Positions 1-6,438 of a stretch of 7,110 nt of DNA are shown one piece after another. Source of the DNA: an uncultured Methylococcaceae bacterium (GTDB lineage: Bacteria > Pseudomonadota > Gammaproteobacteria > Methylococcales > Methylomonadaceae); NCBI GenBank assembly GCA_903873045.1, contig CAIQND010000507.1:1-7110 (forward strand), written 5' to 3'. Positions within the stretch are counted from its first letter, which is position 1, and the number at the start of each line of letters is the position of its first letter. The position numbers were made by a program, and so were the translations under genes. Under the pieces are notes generated by a model that worked only from the letters and a program-made list of their open reading frames with translations, did not search any database and had not been told where the DNA came from.

Positions 1-70
1 CAAGCCGCCCCTTATCACCACTCTCCTTGTATTAGTGGTTTTTCAGCTTTGGGTCATACCTGCTGGCGCG
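1..70 (+). other. Signal peptide coding segment of the channel (partial)
   Basis: Read in the channel's frame from base 2, this encodes Lys-Pro-Pro, then about 16 hydrophobic residues, then PAGA before a polar sequence. This is a Sec signal peptide lacking only its first residues. It is the reason for placing the start outside the window rather than at the internal GTG (35). Confidence 0.6.
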
Positions 71-1759
71 GTTGAGCAGAACCCACTCAAACCGATTGAT
101 ACCTCTAGCCCAAGAGCCACGATCCAGGGATTTCTGGAATTTATGAACGAGGGTTATAAGACGGGAGTCGGCCTAATACAGCCGTATCTGGATTCTTCAG
201 ATCTTTACTTAACGCCAGAACAGATAGCCTCTATGCATGATACCTTACATGTCCAGGCATCGGCTCAACGGGCACTGGATTTAAGCGAATTACCACCGGC
301 TATCGTTCACGAGTCCTCGCGACGGCTCGCCATACAATTGAAAGAAGTGCTCGACCGTATCGACCTCCCGCCGACCGAGTTAATTCCGGATGCGCAGATG
401 ATGGCTAAGGCAGAGTTCAAGCGCTGGACTATTCCAGGTACCGAAATTCAAATTGCGGAGGTGAAAACCGGCCCGAGGGCAGGAGAATATCTGTTTACCC
501 CGGAAACGTTGAACCGCTTGCCGGAGTTCTATGTCAAGGTCAGAAACCTTCCCTACAAATCCGACTCTTCCGTCGGTTGGTACGACTTATCCACCTATAG
601 TTCCGTCGGGGTGATGATGGCATTGCATCGAATCGTGCCGCCCCGCTGGTTGCTCGATATGCCCCAGCATAGAACTCGAGTCCTGTTTCTCGACCAACCG
701 GTGTGGCGTTGGTTCGGAATCTTAGCCGTTCTTGGAACCGGCTTCGGTGTCATTCATGGGTGTTTTCGCCTTAGCTCTTACTGGGTCACGCGGATGGGGG
801 ACACCGTAAAATGGCTGAATTTGCTCCGGCCGCTCAGCATTGTCATAGTAACGCCGATTGTTGCGTTGATTTTTTCTGAAATCATACGGGTTTCGAGTAC
901 CCTCTACGAAGGAACTACGCGTTCGCTCTGGACTTTGTTTTTTCTCGCCCTCACCTGGCTGGTTTGGGTGGCTGGCGGCGTTGTCGCGGAGAGTATGATC
1001 TCTATAGAAAGGCTACGCACGAGCAGTATCGACAGCCAGCTTATCCGCCTGATGTTGCGGTTACTGACGATTATTGTGGCAATCGCTATTCTGGTCACAG
1101 GAGCCGATCGTATCGGATTGCCCGCCTACTCGGTGCTTGCCGGACTCGGAGTCGGTGGTCTGGCCGTCGCCTTGGCGGCACAGCAAACCCTTGCCAATCT
1201 GCTAGGCTCGCTTATTATCATGTTCGAGAAACCTTTCGCCGTAGGCCATTCTATCAAGGTACAGGGCATCGAAGGCACCGTCGAAAATGTAGGCTTTCGC
1301 AGTACTCAAATTCGCACGTTTCACAACTCTCTCGTAACCATTCCGAGCAGTCAACTGGTAAACAGCACCATCGACAATATGGAATTACGCGAGTACCGGC
1401 AAGTCAAGGCCATCCTCAATCTTACCTACGATACACCCATTGAGAAAATCGAGGGTTTTGTCAATGGCATAAAACAAATCCTTGAAGCCCATTCAGACAC
1501 TCGCAAAGACAATATTCAGGTGTATTTATACGAGTTCGGGCCACATAGCCTGGATATTCTGCTGAATTTCTTCGTGCAAGTACCTGACAGGGAGGCTGAA
1601 CTCAACGAGCGGCAGCAAATTCTCATGGATATCTTGCGTTTGGCCGAAACAACTGGAGTACGATTTGCCTTCCCGACACAAACGTTGCATATCGAGAGTT
1701 TGCCCGGACAAAAGGCGACTATTAACTCCCAGACTTATACTTTCACAGAAAAGTGTTAA
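2..1759 (+). CDS. MscS-family mechanosensitive ion channel with periplasmic N-terminal domain, 5'-truncated by window edge
   Basis: Inner-membrane channel of the MscS superfamily, which opens under membrane tension to release solutes during osmotic downshock. The frame is open to the left edge. A GTG at 35 could start a 574-residue product, but the codons before it encode Lys followed by a hydrophobic stretch (ITTLLVLVVFQLWVIPAGA), and the AGA looks like a signal-peptidase site. The true start therefore lies upstream of the window. Counting from the GTG: residues 13-220 are a hydrophilic, probably periplasmic domain. Hydrophobic helices follow near 224-246, 264-289, 298-320 and 339-358. The Gly/Ala-rich pore helix is near 361-396 (GLGVGGLAVALAAQQTLANL). 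The MscS beta domain follows (FEKPFAVGHSIKVQGIEGTV, then TIPSSQLVNSTIDN), and a C-terminal alpha/beta domain ends in FAFPTQTLHI. The family call is firm; which paralogue it is cannot be told. The gene ends in TAA with 495 bp before the next start, so co-transcription with it is not indicated. Confidence 0.93.
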   Translation, partial: KPPLITTLLVLVVFQLWVIPAGAVEQNPLKPIDTSSPRATIQGFLEFMNEGYKTGVGLIQPYLDSSDLYLTPEQIASMHDTLHVQASAQRALDLSELPPAIVHESSRRLAIQLKEVLDRIDLPPTELIPDAQMMAKAEFKRWTIPGTEIQIAEVKTGPRAGEYLFTPETLNRLPEFYVKVRNLPYKSDSSVGWYDLSTYSSVGVMMALHRIVPPRWLLDMPQHRTRVLFLDQPVWRWFGILAVLGTGFGVIHGCFRLSSYWVTRMGDTVKWLNLLRPLSIVIVTPIVALIFSEIIRVSSTLYEGTTRSLWTLFFLALTWLVWVAGGVVAESMISIERLRTSSIDSQLIRLMLRLLTIIVAIAILVTGADRIGLPAYSVLAGLGVGGLAVALAAQQTLANLLGSLIIMFEKPFAVGHSIKVQGIEGTVENVGFRSTQIRTFHNSLVTIPSSQLVNSTIDNMELREYRQVKAILNLTYDTPIEKIEGFVNGIKQILEAHSDTRKDNIQVYLYEFGPHSLDILLNFFVQVPDREAELNERQQILMDILRLAETTGVRFAFPTQTLHIESLPGQKATINSQTYTFTEKC

Positions 1760-1926
1760 TTAAGAAATTGTTGAACAAATCGAAATGACAATACTGAAAC
1801 CAGGGCTTGGGTTGTAAACTCCGACCCGCTCAGGAAAAGCCTAACGTGTCTGCATCTATACAAATACCGGCTACCAACTTTAGACGGGACAGTATGAATA
1901 GGCGCTGTTATTAGGTGTATATTCTC

Positions 1927-1949
1927 TGCTTGTGAACAAGCAAAGTTTT
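1927..1949 (+). terminator. Weak hairpin downstream of the channel gene
   Basis: TGCTTGT and ACAAGCA can pair (1927-1933 with 1936-1942), followed by AAGTTTT. The stem is short and AT-rich, the loop is tight, and it lies 170 bp past the stop codon. It could be a weak terminator for the channel gene or chance. Confidence 0.2.
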
Positions 1950-1973
1950 CGACTAAGTAGGGTGGCAGACTTA

Positions 1974-2135
1974 GTGGGAGCGACACCTATAGACTTTCAG
2001 ATAAATAACTTCCAAGTAACACCAAGAAACGCATTGATTTTAAAGGTTTTTAATTAGTAAAGCTGGAAATTTAATATCTGAAAGTCTATACGTCGCGATT
2101 TGAAACGTTAGTCGCGACGTAGGCATCGCTCCCAC
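1974..2135. repeat. Inverted pair of REP-like sequences (BIME-like), interrupted
   Basis: Two REP-like units face each other. The right unit, read on the minus strand from 2135 to 2112, begins GTGGGAGCGATGCC, then TA, then CGTCGCGA. The left unit reads GTGGGAGCGACACC (1974-1987), then TA (1988-1989), and resumes CGTCGCGA at 2091-2098 after a 101-bp interruption. Joined, the two 24-base arms match at 22 positions around the 13-base loop 2099-2111. The GTGG/GGAG head followed by a GC-rich imperfect palindrome is typical of REP sequences, which are mobilised by TnpA-REP (RAYT) enzymes; no such gene is in the window. The outer flanks also carry GGCAGA (1964-1969) and TCTGCC (2142-2147), so the original palindrome may have been slightly longer. 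Confidence 0.75.
1988..2090. mobile_element. 103-bp MITE-like element with perfect 16-bp terminal inverted repeats, inserted in a REP pair
   Basis: TATAGACTTTCAGATA (1988-2003) and its exact reverse complement (2075-2090) bound an AT-rich interior (2004-2074) with no convincing coding frame. The ends coincide with the break in the left REP-like unit. Removing the element and one TA restores an uninterrupted REP palindrome, so TA appears to be the duplicated target. TA duplication is characteristic of IS630/Tc1-mariner transposases, which could have mobilised this in trans. The transposase family is inferred; the ends and the duplicated TA are seen directly. Confidence 0.75.
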
Positions 2136-2254
2136 GATAGATCTGCCCATTTAAAGCGCTACGATTTTACAGATACCTTTCCCTTCAAGGCATGTTATCT
2201 GTTCCAGCTTAAGTGGGTAGCCCAAATACCTAAATCATTTATAGCGGAAAAAAG

Positions 2255-4369
2255 ATGAAACAAAATCAAACAGTAACACTTACTTTCGCAGATTCAAACA
2301 ACATGTTTGGCATTCAAAGACCGGAGGATTGTGGGCAAATTGCAGAGCTCTCAGTTAAGCTGCGATATTTCACAGCTATAGAGCCATGTAGAAGTAAAGC
2401 GACATTCGACCACTCTCACCCCAGCCCTCTCCCAGAGGGAGAGGGCGCTTTATGTTGCTTTACTTCTAAGCCTCTCTATATTATTCTGTCCCTCAGCGCC
2501 GCGTTAATTCTTTCAGGATGCGCGACACCCGTCAGTGTGAAGCATGTGGACATTCAGACCGCTTATCACATTCAGACCACCAGCGCGATTTCATCGAGTC
2601 AGCCATCAAACGCATCAAGCATCGTTCTCAGACAGCACGGGCTACAGGATCGATTTGAAACCGAGCCAGCGGTGGTGTTGGCTGAACTCCATAAAGGTCT
2701 TAAACCGGTAGGGGATGATGATCAGTTGTTTGCGTTGGCAGAACTCTCCTTGCTGCACGCTCAGCAGACCAATGACCCCGCCTATTATCTGGCATCAGCC
2801 GTGTATGCTTGGTCACTCCTGTATCCAGGGGATGGCAAGGGTATGCAGATACCGCCAACGGATCCACGGTTTCGGCTTGCCTATGATATTTACAACCAGG
2901 GCGTTGCCCAAGGTTTGGCAGCACCCAGTGACGCAGAAGAAAACGAAGTGCGTCTGAAGGCTGGACATTATAAACTCCCGTTCGGAACATTACAGGTAAG
3001 CCTGGATGAATCAGGAATGTCGTGGGGTGGGTACCCGCTAGACCGTTTTATTTCGACGACTGCCCTGGAAGTTGAGGGACTCAGAAACCGCTACCATAAC
3101 TTCGGCATCGGTGTGTCTTTGGCAGCGAGTCTTGCAAAAACACCCTTGTCAGAAAATAAGGTGGCTGGTTCAAATCGCCTTGGGCCGCGTACAAAAGTTC
3201 CCGTTACCGCGCTGTTGCGATTTGACAACGCACGTACCAGCCTGAGCAAAGGAAAGATACAAGGGCGAATTGAAGTTTACGCGGCGGATCAGACCTCAAC
3301 AGTGACGATTGATGGGCAAAAGCAGCCTATGGAGTCCGACTCAACAGCCGCTTTTGCTTATCAACTTAATGATAGCCCGCTTTACGCGATGGAAATCGCT
3401 GGGTTTTTTAGTGCGTCGGTCTTCACCAGTGGTCTGATTCCAAAAGACCGGGCACAGGACGGTATTTTCACATTGCAACCTTATCGACCCGGGAAGATTC
3501 CCGTCGTGTTAGTGCATGGCACCGCATCGAGTCCCGCACGCTGGGCTGAATTAGTTAACGAACTGAATGGCGACCCAAAAATCAGTGAACGCTTTCAAAT
3601 ATGGTTATTTATTTACGACAGCGGTAGACCCGTTGGCTATTCGGCAGGCCGACTACGCAAGGCACTGACGAACACGGTGCATGACCTCGACCCTGACGGC
3701 AAAGATCCAGCCTTACAAAACATGATAGTGATGGGGCACAGTCAAGGTGGATTATTGACCAAGCTTACTGCCATTGACAGTGGGACGAAATTTTGGGATC
3801 GCATCAGTGACAAACCCTTCGAGCAAATGAAGCTTAGCCCAGAGGCCCGTGAATTCGTACAGCAATCTGTGTTCTATAAACCCCTGCCTTTCGTTAAGCG
3901 TGTCGTGTTTATTTCGACCCCACAACACGGAGCCATGTTAGCCGCATCTCAATTTGTAACGGGGCTTGCTTCCAAGCTGGTCAACCTACCTTTAACGGTG
4001 ATTAATAACACCGCACTATTGGCCCAAATAGCCACTTCATCAGGCGATGAGAAAGTTGCCGCGATGCTAAGCAGACCCATGACATCTATTGACAACATGA
4101 ACCCGAATAACCCCGCTCTACAAGTTCTGGCATCCATACCTGTTGCATCGGGTATTCGGGCACACTCGATTATCGCAGTCGAAGGCGATGGTCCGAAAGA
4201 AGAAGGTGATGATGGCGTGGTCGCCTATAAAAGCGCACACATTAATGAGACTATCTCTGAGGTTGTCGTCCATTGGAGTCATTCATCCCAAGGTAGACCA
4301 GAGGTTATTGAAGAAATCAAACGTATCCTGTTTGAGCATTTGGCGGCATCAGAAACAAAAAAGCCTTGA
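2255..4369 (+). CDS. Putative lipoprotein of the alpha/beta-hydrolase (esterase/lipase-like) superfamily, start disturbed by an inserted element
   Basis: Probable membrane-anchored serine hydrolase. From the ATG at 2255 the product has 704 residues. A lipoprotein signal is obvious but far inside: hydrophobic residues near 74-88 end in the lipobox LSGC with Cys89, giving a mature protein of about 616 residues. Residues 90-410 form an N-terminal region I do not recognise. The hydrolase domain follows: beta strand and oxyanion motif VHGT (420-423), nucleophile elbow GHSQGG with Ser496, a likely acid in EGDDGVV (Asp652 or Asp653), and a catalytic His in HWSHSSQG (most likely His676) before a C-terminal helix. 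All triad elements are present, so the enzyme is probably active; the substrate is unknown. The 104-bp element at 2377-2480 is read through in frame (PLPEGEG is its translation), and residues 1-41 show no signal peptide. I suspect the original start was a few codons before residue 76 and was destroyed or displaced. No ATG, GTG or TTG lies in frame between the element's central palindrome and the lipobox. Confidence 0.85.
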   Translation: MKQNQTVTLTFADSNNMFGIQRPEDCGQIAELSVKLRYFTAIEPCRSKATFDHSHPSPLPEGEGALCCFTSKPLYIILSLSAALILSGCATPVSVKHVDIQTAYHIQTTSAISSSQPSNASSIVLRQHGLQDRFETEPAVVLAELHKGLKPVGDDDQLFALAELSLLHAQQTNDPAYYLASAVYAWSLLYPGDGKGMQIPPTDPRFRLAYDIYNQGVAQGLAAPSDAEENEVRLKAGHYKLPFGTLQVSLDESGMSWGGYPLDRFISTTALEVEGLRNRYHNFGIGVSLAASLAKTPLSENKVAGSNRLGPRTKVPVTALLRFDNARTSLSKGKIQGRIEVYAADQTSTVTIDGQKQPMESDSTAAFAYQLNDSPLYAMEIAGFFSASVFTSGLIPKDRAQDGIFTLQPYRPGKIPVVLVHGTASSPARWAELVNELNGDPKISERFQIWLFIYDSGRPVGYSAGRLRKALTNTVHDLDPDGKDPALQNMIVMGHSQGGLLTKLTAIDSGTKFWDRISDKPFEQMKLSPEAREFVQQSVFYKPLPFVKRVVFISTPQHGAMLAASQFVTGLASKLVNLPLTVINNTALLAQIATSSGDEKVAAMLSRPMTSIDNMNPNNPALQVLASIPVASGIRAHSIIAVEGDGPKEEGDDGVVAYKSAHINETISEVVVHWSHSSQGRPEVIEEIKRILFEHLAASETKKP
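2377..2480. mobile_element. 104-bp MITE-like element, copy 1, inside the 5' end of the lipoprotein frame
   Basis: Imperfect terminal inverted repeats of 29 bases (2377-2405 and 2452-2480) begin TATAGAG and end CTCTATA, with a strongly conserved inner block TAGAAGTAAAGC. The centre holds CCCTCTCCC and GGGAGAGGG around a short loop. A second copy of identical length lies at 4613-4716 in the same orientation; they differ at 8 of 104 positions. No transposase is encoded. The TA at each end may be a target duplication, as in the element at 1988-2090, whose ends also start TATAGA. Its right arm encodes the hydrophilic residues (TSKPL) directly before the hydrophobic core of the lipoprotein signal. 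Confidence 0.8.
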
Positions 4370-4432
4370 GGCATTAAACTTGTAAGACAGTTCCAAAATG
4401 AATAGACCCAATTTGCGCAGGATTTTGCTCGC

Positions 4433-4464
4433 AGGGCGGGTTATCCAACCCGCCCTTAATATTT
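4433..4464 (+). terminator. Rho-independent terminator after the lipoprotein gene
   Basis: AGGGCGGGTT (4433-4442) pairs perfectly with AACCCGCCCT (4447-4456) across the 4-base loop ATCC, followed by TAATATTTT. A GC-rich 10-bp stem plus a T-rich tail 64 bp past the stop codon is a good intrinsic terminator for the hydrolase gene. Confidence 0.7.
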
Positions 4465-4612
4465 TGCTCAAACGTCTAAAACGTTAGGGCTGTAGTGGAT
4501 AAAATTGGAAGCTTTTTTACAGCGCCGAAAGGCATAATGGTATATAGATACTCGAAAATGGTATGCTCTGAAGGACTGCTTTACGATCCAAACCTGCCAC
4601 ATTCCTTGTAAT
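4465..4612. other. Intergenic DNA with no recognised feature
   Basis: Between the terminator and the second 104-bp element I see no convincing coding frame, no RNA gene and no clear promoter. It contains a run of six T residues near 4513-4518 without a strong preceding stem. Confidence 0.5.
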
Positions 4613-4716
4613 TATAGAGCCATGTAGAAGTAAAGCGACATTCGATCACCCTCACCCCAGCCCTCTCCCGGAGGGAGAGGGAGCTTAATCTTGCTTTACT
4701 TCTAAACCACTCTATA
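4613..4716. mobile_element. 104-bp MITE-like element, copy 2, intergenic
   Basis: Same length, ends and orientation as the copy at 2377-2480, about 92% identical. Terminal arms are 4613-4641 and 4688-4716; the central palindrome is CCCTCTCCC/GGGAGAGGG. It lies between two convergent genes, where it disrupts nothing, unlike copy 1. The two copies show that these 104 bases are the mobile unit, because homology ends at the terminal TA on both sides. Confidence 0.8.
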
Positions 4717-4753
4717 TTCAGTCCTCCTCTTTGATAAAGAGGGGGACTGAATA
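4715..4753. repeat. 39-base near-perfect hairpin abutting element copy 2
   Basis: An 18-base arm starting TATTCAGTCC (4715-4732) pairs with 4736-4753 across the loop GAT, with one mismatch (T opposite G). It overlaps the last TA of the 104-bp element. There is no T tract on either side, so a classical terminator is doubtful, although a strong hairpin between convergent genes could still block read-through or stabilise 3' ends. It may also be the palindrome whose TA served as the element's insertion site. Confidence 0.65.
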
Positions 4754-4835
4754 ATTACCGGTGTTGTGTGGTTATGCCAAACGCTATATGAAATAATCCC
4801 TCCCACGAAATCAAGAAGAATCATTATTTCACACT

Positions 4836-5996
4836 TCATTCTGTTTCTTCGACTTTATCGATAGCTTGTAGTGATAACCCGCCGACCTCATCGCTATTTG
4901 ATGTGCTAGTGGATGTATCTGGAGATGCGGTGCCTAACCCTGAGCTTAGTTTTATTTTTAACTTGAGATTATTTGGAGAATCTGAATTTTGCAATGCCTC
5001 TTCCAAAGAAATAGTCCCTTCTTTAAATAGCCTCAGTAGATGGCTGTCAAATGTTTGCATACCGACATTTTCTGACTTTTCCATGGCTTCTTTAATACTC
5101 TGAACATCGCCTTTTTTGATTAAATCGCGAACCAGTTCTGTACCCAATAAAATCTCAATGGCGGCCGTGCGTTTGCCGTCAATGGTTGGTACCAGTCTTT
5201 GCGAGACAAAAGCTTTTAAATTAAGCGACAAATCCAGTAATAATTGATTGCGGCGTTCTTCCGGGAAGAAATTGATGATTCTGTCGAGCGCCTGATTGGA
5301 GTTATTGGCATGCAGCGTTGAAAGGCATAAATGGCCGGTTTCTGCAAAAGCCAAGGCATGCTCCATTGTCTCCCTGGATCGGATTTCACCGATCAGAATA
5401 ACATCGGGGGCTTGACGCAGGGCGTTCTTGAGAGCGTCTTCATAACTTAGGGTATCAACTCCAACTTCTCGTTGGTTGATCAGAGATCTTTTGTGTGGAT
5501 GTAAATATTCGATAGGGTCTTCAATGGTGATGATATGGCCGGAGGCATTGGCGTTGCGATAGTCAATGAGTGCCGCTAACGAGGTCGATTTTCCTGAGCC
5601 TGTTCCGCCGATAAACAATATCAGTCCGCGTTTTTCCAAAATGGATTTTCTCAGAATGGTGGGTAGTCCCAGCTTGTCAGCATTGGGAATGTCTACCTTG
5701 ATGTTGCGGATAACCAAAGCGAAACTGTTACGCTGCTTAAAAATATTGACTCTGAAACGGCCAACTCCTGGTTCTGAAATAGCCAGATTCATTTCAGGAA
5801 CGCGTTCAAACGCTTTTTGCTGATCTTCGTTCATTAGACTATAAGCGATTTCTTTTATTCGAGTCGGTGTCAGTCTAACCTTCTCCAGAGGTCTCAGTGT
5901 CCCTTCAAATTTACCGACGGGTGGTGCATCTACGGTTAAATAAAGATCAGAGCCATCGTTATCAGCGAGGATTTTGAGATATTCTTTGAATTCCAT
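4836..5996 (-). CDS. pilU: PilU-type type IV pilus retraction ATPase
   Basis: Cytoplasmic hexameric ATPase that works with PilT at the base of type IV pili to drive pilin depolymerisation and twitching motility. The product has 386 residues, the usual PilU length. An N-terminal PAS-like domain (about 1-105, starting MEFKEYLKIL) precedes the GspE/PilT ATPase core. Motifs are complete: Walker A GGTGSGKST (130-138), Asp box TIEDPIE (157-163), Walker B with DVILIGEIRSRET (198-210), His box STLHANN (226-232), and ALDRIINFFPEERRNQLL (about 236-253). PilU rather than PilT is favoured by GHIITIEDPIEYLHPHKRS and by the long C-terminal extension, which ends in a Ser/Thr-rich acidic tail (351-386). The ATG at 5996 gives the family's N-terminus, but no strong Shine-Dalgarno sequence precedes it. 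PilU usually follows pilT; here the next 700 bp upstream carry inverted-repeat elements and no pilT. It is convergent with the hydrolase gene. Confidence 0.93.
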   Translation of the reverse strand: MEFKEYLKILADNDGSDLYLTVDAPPVGKFEGTLRPLEKVRLTPTRIKEIAYSLMNEDQQKAFERVPEMNLAISEPGVGRFRVNIFKQRNSFALVIRNIKVDIPNADKLGLPTILRKSILEKRGLILFIGGTGSGKSTSLAALIDYRNANASGHIITIEDPIEYLHPHKRSLINQREVGVDTLSYEDALKNALRQAPDVILIGEIRSRETMEHALAFAETGHLCLSTLHANNSNQALDRIINFFPEERRNQLLLDLSLNLKAFVSQRLVPTIDGKRTAAIEILLGTELVRDLIKKGDVQSIKEAMEKSENVGMQTFDSHLLRLFKEGTISLEEALQNSDSPNNLKLKIKLSSGLGTASPDTSTSTSNSDEVGGLSLQAIDKVEETE

Positions 5997-6036
5997 GGCG
6001 AGTTCACAATATCAGGAATAATTAAGGGGTTCAGGT

Positions 6037-6146
6037 TAATGTCATTAAGTTAAGCTGTTGGCTGAGCGAAGTCGAAGCGATTTTTCCGGCTTCGGCTCCG
6101 CTCAGCCAACGGTTTAACTTCTCAAGAGGCTTAACTTAAAGACATT
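6037..6146. mobile_element. 110-bp MITE-like element flanked by 11-bp direct repeats, just upstream of pilU
   Basis: Outer terminal inverted repeats are AATGTCATTAAGTTAAGC (6038-6055) and, reverse-complemented from 6146 to 6129, the same sequence with one change. Nested inside is a second inverted repeat, 6057-6078 against 6089-6110 (20 of 22 matching), carrying GGCTGAGCG and its complement around a 10-base loop. The element is bracketed by the exact direct repeat GGGGTTCAGGT (6026-6036 and 6147-6157), a possible target duplication. It lies about 40 bp upstream of the pilU start, so it would be transcribed in the leader if the promoter is further away. No coding capacity. Confidence 0.7.
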
Positions 6147-6165
6147 GGGGTTCAGGTCTTTTAAA

Positions 6166-6171
6166 ATTATA
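6166..6171 (-). promoter_or_regulatory. Possible -10 box for leftward transcription toward pilU
   Basis: The minus strand reads TATAAT exactly here, in an AT-rich stretch between two inverted-repeat elements. No good -35 box is visible at 16-18 bases upstream, where the arm of the neighbouring element lies. If used, the pilU transcript would carry the whole 110-bp palindromic element in its leader. This is a single-hexamer match and weak. Confidence 0.2.
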
Positions 6172-6173
6172 CA

Positions 6174-6279
6174 TTAGGAATGTGCATGAAATAACTTCGG
6201 CATCTTACTCCCTCTCCCTCTGGGAGAGGGCGGGGGTGAGGGAATATAAATGGTCAAGTTATTTCATGCGCGTTCCTTA
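6174..6279. mobile_element. 106-bp MITE-like element with GGAA-type ends carrying the CCCTCTCCC/GGGAGAGGG core
   Basis: Terminal arms GGAATGTGCATGAAATAACTT (6177-6197) and 6256-6276 match at 19 of 21 positions when inverted. TTA flanks both sides (6174-6176 and 6277-6279) and may be a 3-bp target duplication. The interior contains a perfect 9-bp palindrome, CCCTCTCCC-TCT-GGGAGAGGG (6210-6230), followed by CGGGGGTGAGG. This is the reverse orientation of the core found in the two 104-bp elements, although the terminal repeats are unrelated to theirs. No coding capacity. Confidence 0.7.
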
Positions 6280-6348
6280 GGCTCGTTTCCTGTTTCGCGA
6301 AATTAGAGCTTCCTCAAGCGTGACCAGGTTTCCAGCCCAGTCACTCAT
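6277..6348 (-). pseudogene. Short 23-codon frame ending at the 106-bp element, possible gene remnant
   Basis: On the minus strand an ATG at 6348 opens MSDWAGNLVTLEEALISRNR followed by three residues and a TAA made by the TTA flank at 6277-6279. The composition looks protein-like (an amphipathic acidic-to-basic peptide), but it is too short to identify and has no clear ribosome site. It may be the tail of a deleted gene or chance. Confidence 0.2.
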
Positions 6349-6383
6349 GTTTAATAAATATAATTTTGCAAAACGTTATTTTA

Positions 6384-6438
6384 ATTTACGCCCAGAATAT
6401 GACTTGCAACATTTTCAAATCATATTCTGGACGTAATT
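6384..6438. repeat. Hairpin with 19-base arms in AT-rich DNA
   Basis: Bases 6384-6402 (ending CCCAGAATATGA) pair with 6420-6438 at 17 of 19 positions around a 17-base loop. It is not followed by a T tract in either direction. Unlike the four element palindromes it lacks the CCCTCTCCC or GGCTGAGCG cores. It may be a relic of a fifth small element, or a processing or attenuation structure. Confidence 0.5.

Noticed and set aside
35..37. GTG at 35 as the true start of the channel
   Set aside because: It falls inside the hydrophobic core of a signal peptide whose Lys and first hydrophobic residues lie upstream in frame, so the real start is outside the window.
964..1443. 159-residue plus-strand frame inside the channel gene
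   Set aside because: It is an out-of-frame reading of the strongly supported MscS coding region; the Arg/Ser/His-rich composition is typical of a shadow frame.
1756..1986. 76-residue open frame on the minus strand between the channel and the lipoprotein genes
   Set aside because: It runs into the stop of the channel gene and the left REP arm, has no ribosome-binding site and no recognisable domain; its Ser/Leu-rich start is the translated REP region.
2452..2469. ATG at 2452 as a rescued start for the lipoprotein
   Set aside because: It is in another frame and reaches TAA after five codons, so it cannot produce the lipoprotein.
5566..5823. 85-residue plus-strand frame opposite pilU, and a similar one at 4903-5103
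   Set aside because: Both are antisense to intact, motif-rich pilU coding sequence and show no domain or start signal.
1974..6279. CRISPR array
   Set aside because: The repeats are palindromic, about 100 bp, few, irregularly spaced over 4 kb and of several families; there are no regularly spaced short repeats and no cas genes.
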